DNA of 28,563 bases from DASSTJ01 sp035707965 (GTDB taxonomy: Bacteria > Actinomycetota > Actinomycetes > Actinomycetales > Angustibacteraceae): NCBI GenBank assembly GCA_035707965.1, contig DASSTJ010000092.1, positions 1 through 28,563 on the forward strand, in the 5' to 3' direction. Made by a program: the position numbers and the translations under genes. Shown here one piece after another: positions 14,129 through 21,899 of the stretch. The notes beneath the pieces are model-generated. The model was not told where the DNA came from, searched no databases, and saw nothing but the letters and a program-made list of their open reading frames with translations. The number at the start of each line of letters is the position of its first letter. Position 1 is the stretch's first letter.

Positions 14129-15090
14129 GTGCACCGCCGCCTCCAGACGCCCCAGCTCGCGACGCTGCTCGACGACCAGTCGGGTGCGATCGGTCGTCGC
14201 CAGCTGCTGGACGCCGGTTGGACGTCGAGTGCGATCGCGCACCAGGTGCGTTCCGGGCGTTGGCAGGTCATGCATCCCGGCGTGTACCTCACCTTCACCG
14301 GCACGCCATCATTCCTCAGCCTCGTCTGGGCGTCGCTGCTGATGGCCGGCCCCGGGTCGGTCGCGAGCCACCGAACTGCCGCGAGGCTGCAAGGCTTGGT
14401 GGACGACGACCCTGACGTCCTCGACGTCACCGTCCCGCACGACGTTCACCGGCTCCGAAGGTCAGGCGTGCGCACCCATCGAACGCGGCACCGGAGCGTG
14501 TGCGTCGGCCGGTCGCCTCGGTGCCGCAGACGCGCCTCGAAGTGACGGTGCTCGACCTCGTCAGGGATTCACGGAACGCTGAGGAGGTCGTCGGGTGGCT
14601 CGCCCGTGCCTGCCAGCGCCGCCTGACCACGCCTCCCCGCATCCTCCAGACGATGGCCCTCTGGCCTCGGCATCGGTGGCGAACACTGGTCACGCAGGTG
14701 CTCGCAGACGTGGCGGATGGCGTCGCCTCCCCGTTGGAGCTGTTCTACCGCGAGCTGGAGCGCCGCCACGGGCTGCCGGGTGGCGAGGCGAACGCGCGCA
14801 CGACGGTTCGCGGCACGAACCGCTACACCGACGTGCTCTACCGGCGATTCCGCCTGCGCGTGGAGCTCGAGAGCCTCGCGTGGCACCCGGAGGATGCGCG
14901 ATGGCGAGATGCGCGGCGGGACAACGAGGCCGTCCTGGCTGGTGATGCCGTGCTGCGCTACGACTGGAGAGCCGTGGTCGGTCGGCCGTGTGACACCGCC
15001 GCTGAGGTCGCCTCGGTTCTGCGTGCGCGCGGGTGGGCCGGGCACACGACGCCATGCTCGCTGACCTGCACGCTGAGCCGCGCGGCGTAG
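14129..15090 (+). pseudogene. AbiEi-type winged-helix / DUF559 endonuclease-like gene, frameshifted
   Basis: The first frame (GTG at 14129 to about 14505) encodes an AbiEi-like winged helix: LATLLDDQSGAIGRRQLLDA and GVYLTFTGTPSFLSLVWASL. The family pattern then continues in another frame, from about 14500 to the stop at 15090, with SVPQTRLEVTVLDLVRDS, then YTDVLYRRFRLRVELES and RRDNEAVLAGDAVLRYDW of the DUF559/Vsr-like nuclease fold. One missing base at about 14488-14520 would restore a 320-residue protein of family length. The rest is well preserved, so the change is recent, or it is a sequencing error. No slippery heptamer is seen. Palindromes A and B lie upstream and C downstream. Confidence 0.78.
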
Positions 15091-15128
15091 GAGCTGTTCA
15101 CGCCGGGACCGGCTACCGGCTGGCCTTC

Positions 15129-15168
15129 TGGGGTTGATCGCTTCGGCAGAGCGAAGCGATCAACCCCA
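15129..15168. terminator. Palindromic repeat C / bidirectional terminator
   Basis: A perfect 17-bp stem (TGGGGTTGATCGCTTCG with its complement) has a 6-nt loop. It lies between the broken AbiEi-like gene and the convergent ABC exporter. Its right arm, GCGAAGCGATCAACCCCACAG, differs from that of palindrome A at only a few bases, so it belongs to the same family. Confidence 0.8.
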
Positions 15169-15173
15169 CAGAC

Positions 15174-17021
15174 TCAGGGGGTCGGGGCGTCGCGGGCAGC
15201 CGTGTCGGTCCAGGAGCGCCAGAGGGCGGCGTAGGGCCCGTCGGCGTCGACGAGCTCGGCGTGCGTGCCGATCTCGCTGATCCGCCCGCCCTCGACGACA
15301 GCTACGCGGTCGGCGTCGTGCGCGGTGTGCAGACGGTGGGCGATCGCGACCACCGTGCGCCCGTCGAGCACCGCCGACAGCGACCGCTCCAGGTGGCGGG
15401 CGGCGCGGGGGTCGAGGAGGGACGTCGCCTCGTCGAGCACCAGCGTGTGGGGGTCGTTGAGCACGAGCCGGGCGAGCGCCAGCTGCTGTGCCTGCGCCGG
15501 CGTCAGCTCGAGCCCTCCGGACCCCACCTCCGTGTCGATACCCTGCGGCAGCCGGTCGGTCCACCCGAGGGCGTCGACGGCCAGGAGCGCCTCACGCAGC
15601 TCGTCGAGGGACGCGTCCGGACGCGCGAGCCGCAGGTTGTCGGCGAGGCTGCCGACGAACACGTGGTGCTCCTGCGTCACGAGCGCGACGTGGCCCCGCA
15701 GCTCGTCCAGCGGCAGCTCGACCAGCGGCACGCCACCGACGTCGACCCGCCCGGTGCGCGGCCCGTGGATGCCCGCCAGCAGGCGTCCCAGCGTCGACTT
15801 GCCGGCGCCGGACGGCCCGACCACGGCCAGCCGCTCGCCTGGCGCCAGGTCGAGCGAGATGCCGTCGAGCACGTCGTGGCCCTCGCGGTAGGCGAAGCGG
15901 ACGTCGTGAGCTGCGAGCCGGGTCCCGTTGGGCGTCTCCCCGGACGGCGTGCGGTCATCGGGGACGTCGCCCACGCCGATGATCCGCGCGAACGCGGACG
16001 CGCCGACCTGGATCTCGTCCAGCCAGGACAGCAGCTGGTCGACCGGGTCCATGAGCTGCAGCACGTAGAGCGTGACGGCGGTGACCTGCCCGACCGTGGC
16101 GTGCCCGCCGTGCGCGAGCCAGCCGCCCCACAGGAGCGTGACGGCGACGGGCATGAAATAGCTGACCTCGACCGTCGGGAACCACACGGTGCGCAGGAAC
16201 AGCGTGTACCGCTCGGCGGAGTACGCGGCGCGGAGGTCGTCGTCCACCTGTCGGCGTCGGCTACGTCCCAGACGCAGCGCCTCCACCGTGCGGGCGCCGT
16301 CGACGGACTCGCTGACCGTGCCGTTCAGCACCGCGTACGCCGCCATCTCGGCGAGGTAGCCCTTCGGCGCACGCGTGAGGTACCAGCGCGTGCCGACCAC
16401 GAGCAGCGGCACGCTGAGGAGCACCGGCAGCGCGACGAGCCAGCCGGCCCAGAAGGTCGCGGCCACGGTCAGCAGGGTCGTCACGCTCGCCACCAGCACG
16501 GTGGGGACGGCGAAGCGCACCGTCCACGACAGCGCGTCGACGTCGCGGGTCGTGCGGGTCACGAGGTCGCCGGTACCGGCCCGTTCGACGGTCGACAGGG
16601 GCAGAGCCGTCACGGTGTCCATGAACCGTTCGCGCAGCTCGGCGAACACGGTCTCGCCCAGCACGGACGCCTGGCGCCGCGCCGCCCACGTCAGCCCGGT
16701 CTGCACGACGATGGCGACGGCGAGGACCGCGGCCAGGTGGTCGACGGTCGACAGGCCGCTGCCGTTGCGGACGTCGTCCACGAGCCGGCCGAGGATCGCC
16801 GGACCAGCCAGCCCGGCCAGCGACGCCAAACCGTGCAGGCCCAGAACCGCGGTGAGCTCGCGCCGGTGCTCGCGGGCGAGCGCGCGCGCCTCGCGTCGCA
16901 AGGTCTCGGGGCCGGCGACCGGGAGGATGGTGCTCGCGCTGGGGGCTGTCGGCGCGCCTCTTCCCGGAGCTCCGGGCCTCGCTCGTTCCTCGCTCGTGTC
17001 CTCGCTCCGGTCGGCGCTCAC
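15174..17021 (-). CDS. ABC exporter half-transporter, catalytic subunit
   Basis: This 615-aa protein has an N-terminal membrane domain (about residues 55-345, several hydrophobic segments) fused to a nucleotide-binding domain (about 368-600). Walker A GPSGAGKST (402-410), Q-loop Q450, Walker B LVLDE (D530, E531) and H-loop H562 are all intact. The signature is abnormal: LTPAQ at 506-510 in place of LSGGQ. This is the mirror image of its partner, so the two should form a heterodimer with one working ATP site. The GTG at 17021 overlaps the stop of the partner gene by 4 nt. The substrate is unknown. The N-terminal 30 residues are polar and probably cytoplasmic. Confidence 0.9.
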   Translation of the reverse strand: MSADRSEDTSEERARPGAPGRGAPTAPSASTILPVAGPETLRREARALAREHRRELTAVLGLHGLASLAGLAGPAILGRLVDDVRNGSGLSTVDHLAAVLAVAIVVQTGLTWAARRQASVLGETVFAELRERFMDTVTALPLSTVERAGTGDLVTRTTRDVDALSWTVRFAVPTVLVASVTTLLTVAATFWAGWLVALPVLLSVPLLVVGTRWYLTRAPKGYLAEMAAYAVLNGTVSESVDGARTVEALRLGRSRRRQVDDDLRAAYSAERYTLFLRTVWFPTVEVSYFMPVAVTLLWGGWLAHGGHATVGQVTAVTLYVLQLMDPVDQLLSWLDEIQVGASAFARIIGVGDVPDDRTPSGETPNGTRLAAHDVRFAYREGHDVLDGISLDLAPGERLAVVGPSGAGKSTLGRLLAGIHGPRTGRVDVGGVPLVELPLDELRGHVALVTQEHHVFVGSLADNLRLARPDASLDELREALLAVDALGWTDRLPQGIDTEVGSGGLELTPAQAQQLALARLVLNDPHTLVLDEATSLLDPRAARHLERSLSAVLDGRTVVAIAHRLHTAHDADRVAVVEGGRISEIGTHAELVDADGPYAALWRSWTDTAARDAPTP

Positions 17022-18736
17022 AGGTCCTCCCCTCGGATGACCGTGCGTCGGTAGGGCGGGTGGGACTCGAGCAGCTCGCGGTGCGTGCCCTCGGCCGCCA
17101 GCCGTCCGGCGTCCAGGTACAGCACGTGGTCCGCCGCGTCCAGCAGCAGGGGGCTCGCGGTCACGAGCACGGTGGTGCGCCCGGACCGGTGCGCCGTCAG
17201 GCGCTCGGCGATCCGTGCCTCCGTGTGGGCGTCGACCGCGCTGGTCGGTTCGACCAGCACGAGGACAGGGGCCTCGGTCATCAGCGCCCGGGCGAGGGAC
17301 AGCCGCTGCCGCTGGCCGCCGCTGAACGACCGGCCACGCTCCTCGACCGTGCTGTCGAGCCCGTCGGGCAGCGCGTCCAGGACGTCGTAGGCGTCGGCGG
17401 TGTGGACGGCGCGGTCGAGGCGGTGCTGGTCTGCCCCGCTCACGCCCGCCAGCTGCTCGCGCAGGGCGCCCGTGAACAGGCGCGGGTCGCTCTCGCTGAC
17501 GACGACGTGCTGGCGCACGGAGTCGAGCGGCAGCAGGTCGAGGCGTTCGTCGCCGAGCCGCACCGGGGCGCCGGGGACGTCGACGAAGCGACCCAGCCGG
17601 TCGGCGAGGGCCGCTGACTCCTCAGGGTGCTCCGACACGATCGCGGTGAGCCGGCCCGGCTGGATCACGACGCCGGACGTCGGGTCGTGCAGGGGTGCAT
17701 CCGGCAGGGGCTCGACCCGCCGGGTGGTCGCGTGGTCGGTGATCGCGGGCTGCACCCGCAGCACCGAGACGATGCGCTTGGCGCCGACGTACGCGCGCGT
17801 CGTCTTCTCGATGGCCTCGGTGGCGGTGCGCAAGGGGGTGATGAGGAAGGCAGACAGGCCGTAGAACGTGACGAGGTCGCCGATGTCGAGGTGACCCTGG
17901 ATGGTCGCGCGTGCACCGAGCCACGTGACGAGGACGACGAACACGCCTGGCAGCAGCACCTGGGCGGCGTCGAGCGTGGCCTGCACCCCTGCCACGCGCA
18001 CGCCGGACAGCCGCACCCGCTCCGACCGGTCCCGGTAGCGCGAGACGAAGGTGTGCTCGCCACCGATGCCGCGCAGCACGCGCAGCCCGGCTACCGTGTC
18101 GGCGCCCAGCGTGGTCAGCTTGCCGGCCTCCTCGCGCTGCGCGGCCTGGCGCCGGTGCAGGGGCCGGACGAGCAGGCCGAGCACGCCGGTGAGCAGCGGC
18201 ACCCCGAGCAGCACGAGCAGCCCGAGCGAGCGCGAGATGCTGAGCAGCAACGACGCGATGACGGCGTAGCTGGCGATGGAGCCGGCGAACCTCGCGGAGA
18301 TGTCGTAGGCGCCTCCCAGGCGCATGGCGTCGTTGGCGACGGTCGACACGACCTCGCCGGTCGGCACGGCGCGGGGGAGGGCCTCGCCGGTCGTGGCGGT
18401 GTGGTGCCCGATGAGCTGGGCGACGCGGAAGCTGGCCTGCAGCCAGTTGCTGACGGCGGTGCGGTGACGCAGGACTCCGGCCCCGGCCTGCACGAGCGCG
18501 AGGACCAGCACCGCGGCCGACCACCGGAGCAGAGCATCCGAGCTGTGCTCGACGACGCCCTGCTGGACGCCCTGGCCGACGGCCACGGGGATGAGGGCCT
18601 GGGCCACCATCCAGACGACGCCCCAGACGACGCCGACGACGAGGGTCAGCTTCTGGTGACGAGCGACCCACAGCAGCAACCGCCCCGCTGATCGCAGATC
18701 CGGCTGCCCCGGGTCGACGTAGGGGAGGGTGCGCAC
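17018..18736 (-). CDS. ABC exporter half-transporter, degenerate-ATPase subunit
   Basis: This 572-aa protein has a membrane domain (about residues 20-310) and a nucleotide-binding domain (about 340-560). The NBD has lost its catalytic residues: the Walker A position reads IVSEHPEESAAL (366-377) with no GxxGxGK[ST]; Walker B is LVLVE with V495 in place of Asp; and the H-loop position is A527. The signature FSGGQ (471-475) is intact and can complete the partner's ATP site. The GTG start at 18736 begins MRTLPYVDPGQPDLRSAGR. A TACCGT box lies 8 nt upstream, and longer frames run into SURF1. It is the first gene of the pair. Confidence 0.9.
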   Translation of the reverse strand: MRTLPYVDPGQPDLRSAGRLLLWVARHQKLTLVVGVVWGVVWMVAQALIPVAVGQGVQQGVVEHSSDALLRWSAAVLVLALVQAGAGVLRHRTAVSNWLQASFRVAQLIGHHTATTGEALPRAVPTGEVVSTVANDAMRLGGAYDISARFAGSIASYAVIASLLLSISRSLGLLVLLGVPLLTGVLGLLVRPLHRRQAAQREEAGKLTTLGADTVAGLRVLRGIGGEHTFVSRYRDRSERVRLSGVRVAGVQATLDAAQVLLPGVFVVLVTWLGARATIQGHLDIGDLVTFYGLSAFLITPLRTATEAIEKTTRAYVGAKRIVSVLRVQPAITDHATTRRVEPLPDAPLHDPTSGVVIQPGRLTAIVSEHPEESAALADRLGRFVDVPGAPVRLGDERLDLLPLDSVRQHVVVSESDPRLFTGALREQLAGVSGADQHRLDRAVHTADAYDVLDALPDGLDSTVEERGRSFSGGQRQRLSLARALMTEAPVLVLVEPTSAVDAHTEARIAERLTAHRSGRTTVLVTASPLLLDAADHVLYLDAGRLAAEGTHRELLESHPPYRRTVIRGEDL

Positions 18737-18744
18737 GGTGTTCC

Positions 18745-18750
18745 ACGGTA
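18745..18750 (-). promoter_or_regulatory. Possible -10 box of the ABC exporter operon
   Basis: TACCGT on the minus strand lies 8 nt before the GTG at 18736. It would give a leaderless or near-leaderless transcript. Confidence 0.4.
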
Positions 18751-18817
18751 CGTCGGCGGAACCGGCCGAGGCGAACGGGTTTTCACCCCGACGGGTGACC
18801 CGCTCAGCGCCGCCGTC

Positions 18818-18823
18818 TACCGT
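18818..18823 (+). promoter_or_regulatory. -10 box of SURF1, leaderless type
   Basis: TACCGT is followed by 6 nt and the GTG at 18830. GTGACC at 18795-18800 lies exactly 17 nt upstream and can serve as a -35 box. Confidence 0.5.
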
Positions 18824-18829
18824 CGAGTC

Positions 18830-19672
18830 GTGCTCCGAACCGCCCTGCAGCCGCGCTGGCTGGCGCTTCTCGGCGCGGTGCTCGTGATCTGCGCCGGCTT
18901 CGGCTGGCTCGGCTCCTGGCAGCTGGGCGTCGCCAAGCACCGCGGGGAGCAGCAGGCGCTCCGGGAGGCGCGCAGCGCCGGCAGGGTGCCGATCGACGAG
19001 GTGCTGCCGCCGCAGCAGTCGTTCACGGGTGCGGCCGACGGTCGGCGCGTGTCGGTCCAGGGCACGTACGACCCAGCGAAGCAGGTGCTGGTGACCGGCC
19101 GGCTCCAGCCCGGCGGCGACGGTACCGTCGGCTGGTGGGTGGTCGGCGCGCTGAGGACCTCGTCCGGCGCTTGGCTCCCGGTCGTACGCGGCTGGGTGCC
19201 GCGGCCGGACGACCCGGCGGCGGCGTCGTCGTCCACGCCTGGCGGCGCGGTGACCGTCGACGGCGTGCTGCAGCCGGACGAGCCGGCCGGTGACTCGGCG
19301 GGTCTGGCGCAAGGGCAGCTGGCGACCATCGACGTCGCCGAGCTCGTCAACCGGTGGGGAACCCCGATCTACAACGGCTTCGTCGTCGCCACCAGCCAGC
19401 ACGCCGACGTCCCCGACGAGGCGCCCCAGCCGGAACCGGTGCCGCCACCGGCGCCGCAGCCGCAGGGTGTCGCCTGGCGCAACGCGGCCTACGCCGTGCA
19501 GTGGTGGGTGTTCGCGGCCTTCGCCCTGGTGATGTGGGGGAAGATGGTGCAGCAGGCGGCGCGCGACGAGCGGGCCGCGGCCGACCGGGACCCCGACCGA
19601 GACCCCGACCGGGACCCCGACGAGGACGACTCCGAGCAGGAAGAGGCACAGCGTGAGCGCAGCACGACGTGA
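18830..19672 (+). CDS. SURF1 family protein (cytochrome c oxidase assembly)
   Basis: This 280-aa membrane protein has the SURF1 layout: an N-terminal transmembrane helix (about 11-28) followed by the motif LGSWQLG (27-33), a large extracytoplasmic domain, and a C-terminal helix (about 221-240). Conserved pieces include VSVQGTYDP, GWWVVGALRT and VVRGWVPRP. SURF1 proteins help assemble haem-copper cytochrome oxidase. The cytoplasmic tail has a DPDR repeat and is highly acidic. The GTG start at 18830 is set by the TACCGT box 6 nt upstream. The gene overlaps DUF3817 by 20 nt, which itself overlaps guaA. Confidence 0.88.
   Translation: MLRTALQPRWLALLGAVLVICAGFGWLGSWQLGVAKHRGEQQALREARSAGRVPIDEVLPPQQSFTGAADGRRVSVQGTYDPAKQVLVTGRLQPGGDGTVGWWVVGALRTSSGAWLPVVRGWVPRPDDPAAASSSTPGGAVTVDGVLQPDEPAGDSAGLAQGQLATIDVAELVNRWGTPIYNGFVVATSQHADVPDEAPQPEPVPPPAPQPQGVAWRNAAYAVQWWVFAAFALVMWGKMVQQAARDERAAADRDPDRDPDRDPDEDDSEQEEAQRERSTT
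19583..19618 (+). repeat. 12-bp tandem repeat in the SURF1 tail
   Basis: GACCGGGACCCC occurs three times in a row with one changed base, encoding DRDP units of the acidic/basic cytoplasmic tail. Copy number may vary between strains. Confidence 0.8.
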
Positions 19673-20039
19673 CGGCGCGATCGAGGGCGACGTCGAGGAC
19701 GCGGCACCGAAGCCGCTGTCGCCGAAGGTGCGCGCCGCGCTCGGTCGCTACAAGGTGATGGCGGTGGTCGTCGGCCTCGGTCTCCTGCTGCTGACGGCCG
19801 AGGTGGTGCTGCACTACGGCTTCGACAACGACTCGCTCGCCTGGTGGAGCCCCATCCACGGGGTGCTCTACATGCTCTACCTGGTGACGACGGCCGACCT
19901 CGGCATGAAGGACCGCTGGTCGATCGGCCGCATGATCGGCGTCATGCTGGCGGGCGTCGTCCCGTTCTTCTCCTTCGTCATGGAGCGCAAGGTGGCGCGG
20001 CAGGTCGAGGGTCGCACCGCCGATACGCTGAGCGGGTGA
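19653..20039 (+). CDS. DUF3817 family integral membrane protein
   Basis: This 128-aa protein has three predicted transmembrane segments (about residues 34-53, 65-83 and 92-110), with a family-like HYGFDNDSLAWWSPIHG between the first two and a terminal VVPFFSFVMERKV. The DUF3817 family is found in many bacteria, often beside guaA in actinobacteria; its function is unknown. The GTG at 19653 lies inside the end of SURF1, and its stop overlaps the guaA start as GTGA, so translation is probably coupled at both ends. Confidence 0.88.
   Translation: MSAARRDGAIEGDVEDAAPKPLSPKVRAALGRYKVMAVVVGLGLLLLTAEVVLHYGFDNDSLAWWSPIHGVLYMLYLVTTADLGMKDRWSIGRMIGVMLAGVVPFFSFVMERKVARQVEGRTADTLSG
20024..20029 (+). promoter_or_regulatory. 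Internal -10 box of guaA, leaderless type
   Basis: TACGCT within the end of DUF3817 is followed by 6 nt and the GTG start of guaA. It could drive guaA separately from SURF1-DUF3817. No clear -35 box is visible. Confidence 0.4.
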
Positions 20040-21712
20040 CCGACGCCGCACTGCCTCCGTCCCCCCAGCACGCGCAGACGTCGGACGACCCGGCCGTCCC
20101 CGGTGTCGACCAGCCGGCCGAGGTGCCGCTGCCCGGGCCGGCAGAGCTGGAGTCGAGGCCGGTGCTCGTCATCGACTTCGGAGCCCAGTACGCGCAGCTG
20201 ATCGCGCGGCGCGTGCGCGAGGCCCAGCGGTACAGCGAGGTCGTGCCGCACACGATGCCGGTCGCCGAGCTGCTGCGGCGCAACCCGGCCGCGATCGTGC
20301 TGTCCGGGGGGCCCAGCAGCGTCTACGCGGAGGGTGCGCCGCAGGTAGACCCGGCCCTGTTCGACGCGGGCGTGCCGGTCCTCGGAATCTGCTACGGCTT
20401 CCAGGCCATGGCGTCCGCGCTCGGCGGTGAGGTGGCCCACACCGGGCAGCGCGAGTTCGGCGGGACCCACGCGCGGGTGCGGCCGCAGGACTCCACGCTC
20501 TTCTACGGCCAGACCGACGAGCAGTCGGTGTGGATGAGCCACGGGGACAGCGTCCAGGCGGCGCCCGAGGGCTTCCGGGTCACCGCCGAGACCGTCGGCA
20601 CGCCGGTCGCGGCGTTCGAGGACGACGACCGTCGGCTCTACGGGCTGCAGTGGCACCCCGAGGTGATGCACTCCACCTTCGGTCAGCGGGTGATCGAGAA
20701 CTTCCTCACGCGGGGCGCGAAGGTCGACCCGACGTGGACGACGGGCAACGTGGTCGACGAGCTCGTGGAGAAGGTGCGCGCCCAGGTCGGCGACGCGCGC
20801 GTGCTCTGCGCGCTGTCCGGCGGTGTCGACTCGTCCGTGGCCGCGGCGCTCGTGCAGCGCGCGGTGGGCGACCAGCTGACGTGCGTCTTCGTCGACCACG
20901 GACTGCTGCGCGCGGGCGAGGCTGAGCAGGTGCAGCGGGACTTCGTCGCCGCGACCGGCGTCGACCTCGTCGTCGTCGACGCCCAGCGGCGCTTCCTCGA
21001 GGCGCTCGCCGGCGTGACCGACCCCGAGGCCAAGCGCAAGACCATCGGCCGGGAGTTCATCCGGGTCTTCGAGCAGGCGGCGAGGGACGTCGTGGAGCGG
21101 GCGGGGGAGTCGGGCGGCGAGGTGAAGTTCCTCGTGCAGGGCACGCTCTACCCGGACGTCGTGGAGTCGGGCGGTGGCGAGGGCGCGGCCAACATCAAGA
21201 GTCACCACAACGTGGGTGGCCTGCCCGACGACCTGCAGTTCGAGCTGGTCGAGCCGCTGCGCATGCTGTTCAAGGACGAGGTGCGGGCCGTCGGCCTCGA
21301 GCTGGGCGTGCCGGAGGGGATCGTCTGGCGCCAGCCGTTCCCCGGCCCGGGTCTCGGCATCCGCATCGTCGGCGAGGTGACGGCCGAGCGCCTCGAGACC
21401 CTGCGGGCGGCCGATGCGATCGTGCGGCAAGAGCTGACGGACGCCGGCCTCGACCGCGAGATCTGGCAGTGCCCGGTCGTGCTGCTGGCCGACGTCCGTT
21501 CGGTCGGCGTTCAGGGCGACGGCCGTACCTACGGGCACCCGGTCGTGCTCCGGCCGGTGTCGAGCGAGGACGCCATGACCGCGGACTGGAGCCGGCTGCC
21601 GTACGACGTCCTGGCGCGCGTCTCGACGCGGATCACCAACGAGGTGCCCGAGGTCAACCGCGTCGTCCTCGACGTGACGAGCAAGCCCCCGGGCACCATC
21701 GAGTGGGAGTGA
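20036..21712 (+). CDS. guaA: GMP synthase (glutamine-hydrolysing) GuaA
   Basis: This 558-aa enzyme converts XMP to GMP with ATP and glutamine. The N-terminal class I amidotransferase domain has the triad C119 (GICYGFQ), H207 and E209 (QWHPE). The ATP pyrophosphatase domain has the P-loop SGGVDSS (261-267). The C-terminal dimerisation domain ends in the typical KPPGTIEWE. It completes the pathway begun by GuaB upstream. The first 40 residues are Pro/Ala-rich and unlike the family core, which starts near RPVLVIDFGAQ. The GTG at 20036 is supported by the overlap with DUF3817 and by a TACGCT box 6 nt upstream; a later start cannot be excluded. Confidence 0.97.
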   Translation: MTDAALPPSPQHAQTSDDPAVPGVDQPAEVPLPGPAELESRPVLVIDFGAQYAQLIARRVREAQRYSEVVPHTMPVAELLRRNPAAIVLSGGPSSVYAEGAPQVDPALFDAGVPVLGICYGFQAMASALGGEVAHTGQREFGGTHARVRPQDSTLFYGQTDEQSVWMSHGDSVQAAPEGFRVTAETVGTPVAAFEDDDRRLYGLQWHPEVMHSTFGQRVIENFLTRGAKVDPTWTTGNVVDELVEKVRAQVGDARVLCALSGGVDSSVAAALVQRAVGDQLTCVFVDHGLLRAGEAEQVQRDFVAATGVDLVVVDAQRRFLEALAGVTDPEAKRKTIGREFIRVFEQAARDVVERAGESGGEVKFLVQGTLYPDVVESGGGEGAANIKSHHNVGGLPDDLQFELVEPLRMLFKDEVRAVGLELGVPEGIVWRQPFPGPGLGIRIVGEVTAERLETLRAADAIVRQELTDAGLDREIWQCPVVLLADVRSVGVQGDGRTYGHPVVLRPVSSEDAMTADWSRLPYDVLARVSTRITNEVPEVNRVVLDVTSKPPGTIEWE

Positions 21713-21755
21713 TCGACTCCCGCTAGGGTGTGACGCGGTCGAGCAGGGGCTGCCT

Positions 21756-21899
21756 ATGCCGTCGTGGCGGTGCGCCGGCACGCTGTTCCAGAAGCCCCTG
21801 ACCCTGTGGGCGCTCTTTCCCGCCCCTGCCCCGGGCACGACCGCGGTGTCGCTGCGCGTACCGGGATTCGGGCAGCTCGTCGACCTGCCCCTCAGCTGA
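21756..21899 (+). pseudogene. Possible C-terminal remnant of an actinobacterial protein
   Basis: A 47-aa frame from the ATG at 21756 reads WALFPAPAPGTTAVSLRVPG followed by FGQLVDLPLS and a stop. The pattern looks like the C-terminal strand pair of a larger exported or beta-rich protein, not a random frame. The frame is open further upstream without a start, back into the end of guaA. AGGGG lies about 8 nt before the ATG, so a genuine tiny gene is also possible. Its end overlaps the convergent GAF-EAL stop by 8 nt. I cannot name the family. Confidence 0.35.

Noticed and set aside
14490..14520. Programmed ribosomal frameshift in the AbiEi-like gene
   Set aside because: There is no slippery heptamer or clear downstream structure; a mutation or sequencing error is simpler.
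15261..17054. 597-codon plus-strand frame opposite the ABC subunit
   Set aside because: No membrane segments or motifs; the minus strand has Walker A, Walker B and H-loop.
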